Under the pieces are notes generated by a model. It was not told the DNA's origin, did no database searches, and worked only from the letters and a program-made list of their open reading frames with translations. DNA of 41,835 nt, from the NCBI RefSeq assembly GCF_030689645.1, contig NZ_JAUYFU010000018.1:1-41835 (forward strand). The letters run 5' to 3'. Of this stretch, positions 34,556 to 41,835 are shown in pieces. The stretch's first letter is position 1. Every line of letters starts with the position of its first letter. A program made the position numbers and the translations under genes. Source of the stretch: Humidesulfovibrio sp. Lineage in GTDB: Bacteria; Desulfobacterota; Desulfovibrionia; Desulfovibrionales; Desulfovibrionaceae.

Positions 34556-35161
34556 CTACCCCTGGCCAAGCTCCATGACGGCCTCGAAGAGGAAGTGGTC
34601 CACCACGTGGCACAGCATGTGTCCGGCGGCGATGTGAACTTCCTGGATCACTGCGGTGTCCTTGCTGGGCACGCTGATCAAATGGTCGCACAGCGGCTCC
34701 ATCTCGCCGGTAGTCGATCCGCACATGCCGATGGTGACCAGCCCGCGGTTCTTGGCCTCGCGCAGGCCGGCGATGACGTTGCGGCTGGTGCCGGAGGTGC
34801 TGATGCCGATGAGTATGTCGCCGGCAAGGCCCAGGGCCTGGATCTGTTTCACGAACACCAGATCAAAGCCGTAATCGTTGCCGATGGCGGTAAGGATCGA
34901 GCTGTCGGTGGTGAGGGCCATGGCTGGAAGGGGCGGCCGCTCAAGCCGGAAGCGGTTGACGAACTCGGCGGCCAGGTGCTGGCTGTCGGCGGCGCTTCCG
35001 CCATTGCCGCAGAACAATATCTTGCCCCCTTCGGTGAGGGTGAGGGCCATGACGCGTGCTATGTCCACGAGGTTCTGGGCGTTTTCCTCAAAGAAGGCTT
35101 CGCGGGTGCGCAAGCCCTCGCGGGCGTGTTCCAATACTTTTCTGACTGCTTTTTCTGACAT
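34556..35161 (-). CDS. gmhA: Sedoheptulose-7-phosphate isomerase
   Basis: GmhA converts sedoheptulose 7-phosphate to D-glycero-D-manno-heptose 7-phosphate, the first step to the LPS core heptose. The 201-residue SIS-fold protein has CGNGGSAADSQHLAAEFVNR (phosphate/substrate loop), ISTSGTSRNVIAGL and the C-terminal EVHIAAGHMLCHVVD with His ligands of the metal-dependent GmhA class. ATG 35161 has GGAG 6 nt upstream. Other heptose genes (hldE, gmhB, hldD) are not in the window. Confidence 0.92.
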   Translation of the reverse strand: MSEKAVRKVLEHAREGLRTREAFFEENAQNLVDIARVMALTLTEGGKILFCGNGGSAADSQHLAAEFVNRFRLERPPLPAMALTTDSSILTAIGNDYGFDLVFVKQIQALGLAGDILIGISTSGTSRNVIAGLREAKNRGLVTIGMCGSTTGEMEPLCDHLISVPSKDTAVIQEVHIAAGHMLCHVVDHFLFEAVMELGQG

Positions 35162-35307
35162 GAATGCTCCGTGGTATCGCAAGATATTTCGCCAAGCAGA
35201 GGGTGAAATACACGAATTCTTTTTGGCAGGCAACGCGGTGCGTAGTGTGGGGCAGGAGAATAATCTTCTGCGTGTGGGTAGACGCCCCGCGTTTGGGAAA
35301 AAATCCT

Positions 35308-35336
35308 TTGAACTCCATTTCCGTTTGGGTTACATA
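35308..35336 (+). promoter_or_regulatory. Promoter of the liv operon
   Basis: TTGAAC (35308-35313), 17 nt, TACATA (35331-35336), giving a leader of about 46 nt to the livK ATG. GGAGGAGG follows at the ribosome site. Good sigma-70 type spacing. Confidence 0.55.
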
Positions 35337-35388
35337 GGCAAATACGAATTGGGTTGCACGGATTTTACAAATTTCGGAGGAGGAACGG

Positions 35389-36573
35389 ATGAAAAAGATG
35401 ACCATCAAGGTTATGATGGCTGTTTTGGCCCTCGCCCTGGGCTCTTTTGCGCTCATGGGGTGCGGCAAGGACAGCGACACTATCAAAGTTGGCTTCAACC
35501 TGGAACTGACCGGCGACATCCCGAAGGTGGGCGAAGCCTCCAAGTTCGCAGCCGAAATGCTGAAGGAAGAAATCAATTCCCAGGGCGGCCTGGAAGTGGG
35601 CGGCAAGAAGTACAAGCTTGAGTTCGTCTACCAGGACAACGAAGCCAAAGCTGAAAGCGCCGTCAACGCCGCGCTGAAGCTCATCAACCAGGACAAGGTC
35701 ATCGCCATCGTCGGCCCCAACTCCTCCAAGCAGGCCATTCCGGCTGGCGCCACCTGCAACGACTCGCAGGTGCCCATGGTGACTCCGTGGTCCACCAACC
35801 CGGACACCACCAAGGACCGCCCCTGGGTGTTCCGCGCCTGCTTCCTGGATCCCTTCCAGGGTCCCGTGGCCGTCAACTTCGCCTCCAAGCAGTTCGGCGC
35901 CAAGACCGCAGCCGTCATTTTCGACATCGCCAACGACTACTCCAAGGGCCTTGCCGAGATCTTCAAGAAGGAATGGGAGAAGAAGAGCGGCCCCGGCACC
36001 GTGGTCGGCTTCGAGTCCCACGGCACCAAGGACCAGGACTTTTCCGCACAGCTGACCAAGATCATCGCCGCCAAGCCTGACTTCATCTTTATCCCCGACA
36101 ACTACAATCAGGTGGCCCTCATCGTGAAGCAGGCCCACGACCTCGGCTACAAGGGCCCCTTCATGGGCTCCGACGCCTGGGGCTCTGCTGAGCTCATGAC
36201 CCTGTGCGGCAAGGACTGCGTCGGTCAGTTCTTCAGCACCCACTACGCCGCCGCTGGTGCTCAGGGCGCCACCAAGGAATTCATCGACCGCTACACCACC
36301 AAGTACAAGTATGTGCCGGACGACGTTGCCGCCCTGACCTGGGACGCCACCCGCCTGGTGCTGCAGGCCATTCAGGCCGTCGGCAAGGTCGAGAAGGACA
36401 TCAAGGCCGAGCGCAAGCTCGTCCGCGACGCCCTGGCTGGCATCAAGGAATTCGCTGGCATCACCGGCAACATGAAGTTCGCCGGCACCGGCGACCCCAA
36501 CAAGTGCGCCGTGGTTGTCCAGATCAGCCCCGAGGGCAAGTTCGAGTTCAAGGAAACCGTCTGCCCCGAGTAG
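35389..36573 (+). CDS. livK: Branched-chain amino acid ABC transporter substrate-binding protein
   Basis: The binding protein captures Leu/Ile/Val or related amino acids for the LivHMGF importer. The 394 residues begin with a signal peptide ending in the lipobox ALMGC (lipidated C25), so it is probably membrane-tethered. A type I periplasmic-binding fold follows: IKVGFNLELTGDIPKVGEAS, IVGPNSSKQAIP, and FIPDNYNQVALIVKQA. The ribosome site GGAGGAGG is very strong, as expected for a binding protein made in excess. A hairpin follows before livH. The ligand cannot be assigned by eye. Confidence 0.92.
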   Translation: MKKMTIKVMMAVLALALGSFALMGCGKDSDTIKVGFNLELTGDIPKVGEASKFAAEMLKEEINSQGGLEVGGKKYKLEFVYQDNEAKAESAVNAALKLINQDKVIAIVGPNSSKQAIPAGATCNDSQVPMVTPWSTNPDTTKDRPWVFRACFLDPFQGPVAVNFASKQFGAKTAAVIFDIANDYSKGLAEIFKKEWEKKSGPGTVVGFESHGTKDQDFSAQLTKIIAAKPDFIFIPDNYNQVALIVKQAHDLGYKGPFMGSDAWGSAELMTLCGKDCVGQFFSTHYAAAGAQGATKEFIDRYTTKYKYVPDDVAALTWDATRLVLQAIQAVGKVEKDIKAERKLVRDALAGIKEFAGITGNMKFAGTGDPNKCAVVVQISPEGKFEFKETVCPE

Positions 36574-36592
36574 ACGAAACGGCATTGTGCGC

Positions 36593-36628
36593 GGCGGGGG
36601 CCGGTTTGGTCCCCGCCCGCTTCGTTTT
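36593..36628 (+). terminator. Hairpin between livK and livH (partial terminator)
   Basis: GGCGGGG (36593-36599) and CCCCGCC (36611-36617) pair around an 11-nt loop, followed by CGCTTCGTTTT. It may lower transcription of the permease genes relative to livK. Confidence 0.5.
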
Positions 36629-36723
36629 GCGCAACGGACCTTCCGCCTCACACCCACCGTCGGGACGGCGGACCAGATAGCAGCCTGCGCGCAACCTACA
36701 CTCTCAAAGCCAAGGTGCCCCCG

Positions 36724-37650
36724 GTGGAAATTTTTCAGCATATCCTGAACGCGTTGCAGTTCGGCAGTTTTTATGCCCTTATCGCTCTGGGCTATACCCT
36801 GGTCTACGGTGTGCTCCGGCTCATCAATTTCGCTCACGGCGACATCTTCATGGTGGGCGCGTACATCGCCTACTTCGTCGCCGTGACGCTTCTGGGCATC
36901 GGCGGTCTGCACCTGGGCATGGACATGCATCCTGCGCTGGCGCTGGCCATCACCGTGCCCGCCACCATGATCCTCACTGCCCTGGTGGGCGTGGCTTTGG
37001 AGCGCACCATGTACCGGCCTCTGCGCCGCAAGGGCGCGAACCGGCTCTACGTGGTCATCACCGCCCTTATGGCCGGCCTGATGCTGGAGAACGGCAATCT
37101 GGCCCTGCTTGGCGCCAGCCGCAAGCGCTTTCCGGACCTGCTGGAAAAGGTGGTGTGGGACTTGGGCGGCGGCGTGTCGGTGACCAACTTGAAGGTCATC
37201 GTCATCGTGGCGGCCATCGCGGTGTTTCTCCTGCTGCAGTTCATCGTCACGCGCACCAAGATCGGCATGGCCATGCGCGGCATCTCTTATGACAAATTTG
37301 CCATTCCGCTCATGGGCATTCCGCTGGACACCATTATCGTGTTCACCTTCATCCTGGGCTCCAGCATGGCCGGGCTCGCTGGAATCCTCTTCGCCATGAG
37401 CTATCCCATCCTCGAGCCTTACATGGGCGCGCTCATTGGCTGGAAGGCCTTCATCGCCGCTGTTGTGGGCGGCATCGGCGACATCCGTGGCGCTATCGTG
37501 GGCGGCTTCCTGCTCGGCTTCATTGAAATCGGCGTTGTTGCCGTGTTCCCCAGCACTCTGCGCGACCTCTTCGCCTTCTCAGTGCTCCTGATCATCCTCT
37601 GGCTCAGACCCACGGGCATTTTCGGCGTGGCTCAGACCACGAAGATCTAG
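36724..37650 (+). CDS. livH: Branched-chain amino acid ABC transporter permease LivH
   Basis: LivH is one of two permeases of the importer. The 308 residues contain about eight membrane segments. The family N-terminus (V/M)EIFQHILNALQFGSFYALI is followed by YTLVYGVLRLINFAHGDIFM, and later GWKAFIAAVVGGIGDIRGAI, the loop that contacts the ATPases. GTG 36724 gives the usual MEIF opening with AAGG 8 nt upstream; GTG 36715 is also in frame. Confidence 0.93.
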   Translation: MEIFQHILNALQFGSFYALIALGYTLVYGVLRLINFAHGDIFMVGAYIAYFVAVTLLGIGGLHLGMDMHPALALAITVPATMILTALVGVALERTMYRPLRRKGANRLYVVITALMAGLMLENGNLALLGASRKRFPDLLEKVVWDLGGGVSVTNLKVIVIVAAIAVFLLLQFIVTRTKIGMAMRGISYDKFAIPLMGIPLDTIIVFTFILGSSMAGLAGILFAMSYPILEPYMGALIGWKAFIAAVVGGIGDIRGAIVGGFLLGFIEIGVVAVFPSTLRDLFAFSVLLIILWLRPTGIFGVAQTTKI

Positions 37651-37663
37651 GCAGGGCGCGCGC

Positions 37664-38677
37664 ATGCAGAAACATACCGTCACAATCGGCGTTTTCGCCC
37701 TCATCGCCCTCATCGCGGTGCTGGCCCAGTTCAATGTGCTCGACGCCTACTACGTGTCCGTGCTCATGTTCATGGGCGTGAACATCATCCTCGCCACCAG
37801 CCTGAACCTGGTCAACGGATACATGGGCGAGTTCTCCTGCGGACACGGCGGGTTCATGTGCGTGGGGGCTTACGTGTCTTCCCTGTGCACTGTGCTCATG
37901 TTCAGCAAAAACGCAATTCTGGGCGCGCCGCTCCTGCCGCCGTCCATGACCTTCATCGGCTTCCCCCTGGCCCTGCTCGTGGGGTCCTTCGCCGCCGCCA
38001 TCGCGGGGCTGGTGGTGGCCATACCGTCCTTCAAGACGCGCGGCGACTACCTGGCCATCATCACCCTGGCGGCCAACTACATCGTCATCTCGGCCATCAA
38101 CAACATGGAGATCATCGGCGGGCCCAGAGGCTTCATGGGTATGAGCGCGACGGAAGTGGGCATGAAGTCCGTGCTCGACATCCCCTGGGTGCTGATCTTC
38201 ACCATGCTTGGCACCTTGGGCTCGGTTTGGCTGTTGCGGCGCTTCGTGTCCTCCACCCTGGGCAAGGGCGTTTCCGCCATCAGCCAGGACGAGATTGCGG
38301 CTGAGATCATGAGCGTGGACACCAACCGCATGAAGCTCATCGCCTTCATGCTGTCCTCGGGCCTTGCGGGATTGGCCGGCGGCCTTTACGCCCACATCCT
38401 GGGCTACGTGAACCCGCAGAGCTTCGACATCATGCGCTCAACCGAGATCATGGTCATGGTCTACCTGGGCGGCATGGGTTCGCTTTCGGGCGCGGCCTTG
38501 GCTGCGGTGCTGTTTACTGTGCTCATGGAGGCCTTGCGCTTCCTCGATGTGTGGAAATGGGTCGTCATCCCCTTGCTTCTGATTCTGCTGATGCAGTTCA
38601 GGCCCGAGGGGCTCATGGGCAACAAGGAGCTTGCCGACCTGTTCCCGAAACTGCGCAAGTTCTATTCGTTTAAATAG
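37664..38677 (+). CDS. livM: Branched-chain amino acid ABC transporter permease LivM
   Basis: LivM is the second permease. The 337 residues are polytopic, with the conserved ATSLNLVNGYMGEFSCGHGG near residue 47, TRGDYLAIITLAANYI, and the EAA-type loop GKGVSAISQDEIAAEIMSVD, then LAGLAGGLYAHILGYVNPQS. It begins 13 nt after livH and 15 nt before livG. Confidence 0.94.
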   Translation: MQKHTVTIGVFALIALIAVLAQFNVLDAYYVSVLMFMGVNIILATSLNLVNGYMGEFSCGHGGFMCVGAYVSSLCTVLMFSKNAILGAPLLPPSMTFIGFPLALLVGSFAAAIAGLVVAIPSFKTRGDYLAIITLAANYIVISAINNMEIIGGPRGFMGMSATEVGMKSVLDIPWVLIFTMLGTLGSVWLLRRFVSSTLGKGVSAISQDEIAAEIMSVDTNRMKLIAFMLSSGLAGLAGGLYAHILGYVNPQSFDIMRSTEIMVMVYLGGMGSLSGAALAAVLFTVLMEALRFLDVWKWVVIPLLLILLMQFRPEGLMGNKELADLFPKLRKFYSFK

Positions 38678-38692
38678 AGAGCCGGAGAGAGC

Positions 38693-39460
38693 ATGTCGCT
38701 TCTTGAGATCAACGGACTCACCCGTCGCTTCGGCGGCCTCATCGCGGTGAACGACTTCAATATCGACCTGGGCGAGCACGAACTGGTGGCCCTCATCGGT
38801 CCCAACGGCGCTGGCAAAACAACCGTATTCAACCTCATCTCCGGTTTTTACCAGCCGAGCGAGGGCAGCATCAAGCTTAAGGGCAAGGACACCAAGGGGC
38901 TTAGGCCCCATCAGGTGACGGCCCTCGGCGTTGCGCGCACCTTTCAGGGCATCCGCCTTTGGGGCGAGATGCACGTGCTGGACAACATCCGCATCGCCCA
39001 GCACTACCGCCTGGGCTACAGCCTTTTGGACTGCTTCCTGCGCACCAAAAACTACGTGCACCGCGAGAAGGCCATCGACGCCATCGCCTGGGAGTTGCTT
39101 GAGGCCATGGACCTGAAGGATGTGGCCTATGAGCTGCCGCGCAACCTTCCGTACGGCGTGCAGCGGAGGGTGGAGATCGCCCGCGCAATGAGTGTGAAGC
39201 CTTCCCTGCTGCTGCTCGACGAGCCCGCCGCCGGTCTTAACTCCTCCGATGTGGAGGGGCTCATCAAACTGGTGCGCTGGATTTACGACAACTTCCCCGT
39301 GACCATTTGGATGATTGAGCACCAGATGAAGGTGGTCATGAGCCTCTGCACGCGCATCAAGGTCATCGACTTCGGAACAACCATCGCCGATGGCAGCCCG
39401 GACGAGATCCAGAAAAATCACGCGGTCATCAAAGCCTACCTCGGAGACGATACGATTTGA
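38693..39460 (+). CDS. livG: Branched-chain amino acid ABC transporter ATPase LivG
   Basis: LivG is one of two ATPases. The 255 residues have Walker A GPNGAGKTT (36-44), a Q-loop in ARTFQGIRLWGEM, a degenerate ABC signature LPYGVQRRVEIARAM where most ABC proteins have LSGGQ (a relaxed signature is usual for LivG), Walker B LLLLDEPAAGL and the switch His in MIEHQM. The C-terminal block IKVIDFGTTIADGSPDEIQ is typical. Its stop overlaps the livF TTG. Confidence 0.95.
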   Translation: MSLLEINGLTRRFGGLIAVNDFNIDLGEHELVALIGPNGAGKTTVFNLISGFYQPSEGSIKLKGKDTKGLRPHQVTALGVARTFQGIRLWGEMHVLDNIRIAQHYRLGYSLLDCFLRTKNYVHREKAIDAIAWELLEAMDLKDVAYELPRNLPYGVQRRVEIARAMSVKPSLLLLDEPAAGLNSSDVEGLIKLVRWIYDNFPVTIWMIEHQMKVVMSLCTRIKVIDFGTTIADGSPDEIQKNHAVIKAYLGDDTI

Positions 39461-40191
39461 AAACGCTCCTGGAAGTCAAAAACCTCAAGGTTCGTTACGG
39501 CAACATCGAGGCCCTGCACGGCATCTCCTTCGACGTGAAAGAGGGCGAAATCGTGACGCTCATCGGCGCCAACGGTGCTGGCAAGTCCACGACGCTTCTG
39601 TCCATCTGCCGCCTGCCGCCCCCGGAAGCGCCACGCGTCGTTGAGGGAGACATCCTCTTTAACGGCCAGAGCCTCCTGAACGTTCCTCCGCACAAGATCG
39701 TGTCCGACCTGGACATGGCCCTTGTGCCGGAAGGTCGGCGCATCTTCGGCAACCTGACCGTTGAGGAGAATCTCAAGCTTGCCACCTACGCCCGCAAAGA
39801 CGGCCACGAAGCCGCCGTGCGCGACTATGAGCGCGTGTACGCCCTGTTCCCCCGCCTGGCCGAGCGCCGCAAGCAGCGCAGCGAGTCCCTTTCCGGCGGC
39901 GAGCAGCAGATGCTGGCCCTGGGCCGCGCCATCATGAGCAAGTGCAGTTTCTTGATGCTGGACGAGCCCAGCATGGGCCTGGCCCCGCTGTTGATGTACG
40001 ACATGTTCCGCACCCTGAAGGAGCTGAACCGCGAGGGCCTGACCATCCTCTTGATTGAGCAGAACGCCAACCTTGCCCTGCGCTTCGCCCACCGCGGCTA
40101 CGTGCTCGACACCGGCGAGATCGTGGCCCATGGCACCAGCGAGCAGCTTCTGGCCGATCCTGAAGTCAAGAAGGCCTACCTGGGCGGGTAG
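39457..40191 (+). CDS. livF: Branched-chain amino acid ABC transporter ATPase LivF
   Basis: LivF is the second ATPase. The 244 residues have Walker A GANGAGKST (37-45), signature LSGGEQQMLALGRA, Walker B FLMLDEPSMGLAP and the switch His replaced by Gln in LLIEQNA, as usual for LivF. The start is TTG 39457, overlapping the livG stop. CGGAG lies about 11 nt upstream. A strong palindromic terminator follows. Confidence 0.95.
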   Translation: MKTLLEVKNLKVRYGNIEALHGISFDVKEGEIVTLIGANGAGKSTTLLSICRLPPPEAPRVVEGDILFNGQSLLNVPPHKIVSDLDMALVPEGRRIFGNLTVEENLKLATYARKDGHEAAVRDYERVYALFPRLAERRKQRSESLSGGEQQMLALGRAIMSKCSFLMLDEPSMGLAPLLMYDMFRTLKELNREGLTILLIEQNANLALRFAHRGYVLDTGEIVAHGTSEQLLADPEVKKAYLGG

Positions 40192-40209
40192 GGCACACGC
40201 CAATCAGAT

Positions 40210-40255
40210 AACGCAAAAGGGGCGGACCGCACGTGCGGTCCGTCCCTTTTGCGTT
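40210..40255 (+). terminator. Long palindromic terminator after livF
   Basis: Two 23-nt arms (40210-40232 and 40233-40255) are exact inverted repeats apart from one G-U pair. The centre is CGGACCGCAC/GTGCGGTCCG and the flanks are AACGCAAAAGGG/CCCTTTTGCGTT, so an A tract and a T tract flank the GC core. It would terminate in both directions. Confidence 0.8.
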
Positions 40256-40280
40256 GAGAATGTTCCTTTGCGGACAAGGC

Positions 40281-40308
40281 TTGCCAAACCCACGGCGCGG
40301 GGTATAGT
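40281..40308 (+). promoter_or_regulatory. Promoter of the GAF-domain gene
   Basis: TTGCCA (40281-40286), 16 nt, TATAGT (40303-40308). A start near 40315 leaves a leader of about 55 nt to the ATG at 40371. The -10 is the best seen in the window. Confidence 0.55.
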
Positions 40309-40370
40309 TGCTCCGGCTTGCGTGTCATGCCGCCAGCGCGCCCCCCGCAAAGTCTACCCAAGAGAGCTTC

Positions 40371-41558
40371 ATGCCCAGCCGCCCACGTTCTCAGGTCTGC
40401 ACCGTGCCGCCCCGGCCCATTCGCCAGGAGCTGCTGGCCGTAATGGCGGCGGCCCCGGCCCCTGTGCGGCGCGCCATGTGCGACCTCCTGCGCTCCATCC
40501 GGGCCGGAATGGAGGCCGCAGGCAAGACGCCGACCTTTGTGGACGGGCACGCCAAGGTGTATGATTGGCGTTCGCTTCTGCCCATGCTGAGCGATGTGCG
40601 CGTCAAGCTGGACCAGCCCGTGGCCGCGCGCCTGCGCCGACGCGGCAAGGCCAAACAGGCCCTGGCAGAAATGGAGCAGCAATTCGCCACCATGCGCCGT
40701 TCCCATGAGGACCTCTCCCTCACCGTGCAGATCATCTACGCGCTGATCAACGTAGGCGGGGAGTTTCAGACCTCCGAGGAAGTGCTGGAGCAGAGCGCCG
40801 AGGTGCTCATCGAATTTCTGGAAGCCGACCTGTTCGTGTGCCGCCTGCGCGACACCTGCGGCGAGTGGATCAACGTGGCCGCCAACACCGCCCATGGCAC
40901 AAGCACGCCCATTCTCGTGCGCGCCATGGAGGAGAGCATCCCCGGCCACCCGGTGATGCAGGCCGTTGCGGAAAAGCAGTGGAGCTACGTGCTCTCGAAC
41001 AACCTCATGAGCTCCGAGCGCGGCGGCGACTCCTATGACTGCGTGGCCTACCAGGAGGGCTACCGTTCCCGCCTGGCCTTCATCCTGCGAGGGCACGATA
41101 CCCGGCCCTTCGGGCTCATCATGCTCTATTCGCGGTCCGTGGACTTCTTCAGCCACTATGACCACAGCTTCCTGTCCGACTGCTCGCGCATCGTGTCCCT
41201 CACCGTGGGCTCGCGCCTTGAAGTGGGTCGCGACGCCCTGTCCAAGGCCGCTGGCGGCATGGCGCACGTGGGCAACAATGCGCTGTCGGTCATCAAGAAC
41301 TGCCTGGAGCTGGTGAAGGAGGACATGGAGGCCGTGGTTCACACCGGCGCCCGCCAGGCCCTGCGCGAACTGGGCACGGGCTTCGACCTAGCGCGCGAGA
41401 TCGAACTCATCGGTTGCGCTTTGGGCGGAGCCGAGCGCCTGCGCGGGGCCATTGCCCTGCTGCTTTCCGCCGTGGATAACCCGCGCATCATGCATTACAT
41501 CCGCGGCGAGGAGGTGCTGGATCTCGACCCCAACACCTGCTTCGGGCCTATCGAGTGA
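40371..41558 (+). CDS. GAF-domain protein ending in a histidine-kinase-like H-box, no ATPase domain
   Basis: The 395 residues contain an Arg/Lys-rich N-terminal region (about 1-95), a coiled-coil-like segment (about 95-125) and a GAF-type sensor domain (about 130-285). The stretch SKAAGGMAHVGNNALSVIKN (291-310) resembles the H-box of histidine kinases (GGxAHxxNN) with H299 in the phospho-acceptor place. The protein then ends without the N, G1 or G2 boxes of an ATPase domain, so it cannot self-phosphorylate in the normal way. It may be a phosphotransfer or decoy protein (inference). No ligand can be named. It stands alone with its own promoter. Confidence 0.7.
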   Translation: MPSRPRSQVCTVPPRPIRQELLAVMAAAPAPVRRAMCDLLRSIRAGMEAAGKTPTFVDGHAKVYDWRSLLPMLSDVRVKLDQPVAARLRRRGKAKQALAEMEQQFATMRRSHEDLSLTVQIIYALINVGGEFQTSEEVLEQSAEVLIEFLEADLFVCRLRDTCGEWINVAANTAHGTSTPILVRAMEESIPGHPVMQAVAEKQWSYVLSNNLMSSERGGDSYDCVAYQEGYRSRLAFILRGHDTRPFGLIMLYSRSVDFFSHYDHSFLSDCSRIVSLTVGSRLEVGRDALSKAAGGMAHVGNNALSVIKNCLELVKEDMEAVVHTGARQALRELGTGFDLAREIELIGCALGGAERLRGAIALLLSAVDNPRIMHYIRGEEVLDLDPNTCFGPIE

Positions 41559-41662
41559 GGGAATAGCCTCCGGCAGGGGTTAAGGGGCGGCGCACCTTGA
41601 TTTCCCTCAACACCTGTCAACCTGCCAATTTCATCCTTTCCCTGTCCAAATCCTTTCCCGTT

Positions 41663-41692
41663 TTGTCCGGCCTCGAAACCCCGTGCTATGCT
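41663..41692 (+). promoter_or_regulatory. Candidate promoter near the window end
   Basis: TTGTCC (41663-41668), 18 nt, TATGCT (41687-41692), facing right. Any gene it serves lies beyond the window. Confidence 0.3.
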
Positions 41693-41739
41693 TGCGCAAT
41701 TTGCGCCGGGCAGCGTGCCGGGTGCGGGCGGGCTGGAAT

Positions 41740-41785
41740 GCAGGGCTCTGCCCCTGCACCCCGCCAGGGGGTATGCACCCCCTGG
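41740..41785. repeat. Twin-hairpin REP-like intergenic element
   Basis: Hairpin 1 is GCAGGG (41740-41745), CTCTGC, CCCTGC (41752-41757). Hairpin 2 is CCAGGGGG (41764-41771), TATGCA, CCCCCTGG (41778-41785). The unit, a CTCTGCCCC motif followed by a CCAGGGGG hairpin and GGACCC, resembles a dispersed palindromic repeat seen in intergenic regions of Desulfovibrio-type genomes (from memory). Only one copy was noticed here. Confidence 0.5.
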
Positions 41786-41835
41786 ACCCGCAAAGGGAAA
41801 ACTATGCTGGCAGCGGCGATGGCCTACCCTCCGCC

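Noticed and set aside
41804-41835. Start of a further gene at ATG 41804
   Set aside because: Only ten codons lie in the window, with a weak ribosome site; it cannot be supported.

Overview
The window is high-GC, gene-dense DNA from a Gram-negative, LPS-bearing bacterium. It carries lipid A genes, BamA, lipoprotein release, Tol-Pal, heptose and AsmA genes, and no phage, insertion sequence or CRISPR array was seen. The gene repertoire and the order lysS-lolC-lolD-bamA-ompH-lpxD-fabZ-lpxA-lpxI suggest a Desulfovibrionales-like (Desulfobacterota) organism. That assignment is inferred from gene order and protein style, not from a marker gene.

Layout. 1-3361 (minus): site-2 protease, trpS, a PLP aminotransferase and a secreted protein cut by the window edge. 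3479-3554 (minus): tRNA-Asn(GUU) with its own terminator. 3868-13904 (plus): a nine-gene envelope operon running from lysS through lipoprotein sorting (lolC, lolD), outer-membrane protein assembly (bamA, ompH) and early lipid A synthesis (lpxD, fabZ, lpxA, lpxI). 14214-18899 (plus): a large AsmA-like protein and a YihY/BrkB membrane protein. 18906-19684: a 56-aa membrane protein and a Fur-family regulator, divergently transcribed. 19701-22146 (minus): ydcF-tgt-nth, overlapping genes. 22377-29164 (plus): small cytochrome c, cutA, three different kinases in a row, an ICMT-like methyltransferase, miaB, a bifunctional-nuclease protein and a PHP phosphoesterase. 29286-33436 (plus): tolQ-tolR-tolA-tolB-pal, closed by a strong terminator. 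33625-35161 (minus): gmhA, a receiver-only response regulator and pgpA. 35389-40191 (plus): livK-livH-livM-livG-livF, branched-chain amino acid uptake, closed by a long palindromic terminator. 40371-41558 (plus): a GAF protein ending in a histidine-kinase-like H-box. The window ends in a non-coding stretch with two REP-like hairpins.

Most of the window is envelope housekeeping. LpxA, LpxD, FabZ and LpxI make lipid A precursor and fatty acyl chains; GmhA starts core heptose synthesis; BamA and OmpH place outer-membrane proteins; LolCD releases lipoproteins such as Pal; Tol-Pal keeps the envelope joined during division; PgpA completes phosphatidylglycerol.

No clearly new multi-gene system can be proven by eye. 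The best leads are: the PfkB / aminoglycoside-phosphotransferase-fold / APS-kinase-fold trio (23039-25778); BamA with an extra N-terminal domain before five POTRAs; a G9 tract inside the AsmA gene; paired palindromes upstream of a small cytochrome c; an inverted repeat inside the promoter spacer next to the Fur-family gene; and a GAF/H-box protein with no kinase ATPase domain. Ten of 43 coding genes appear to use GTG or TTG starts.
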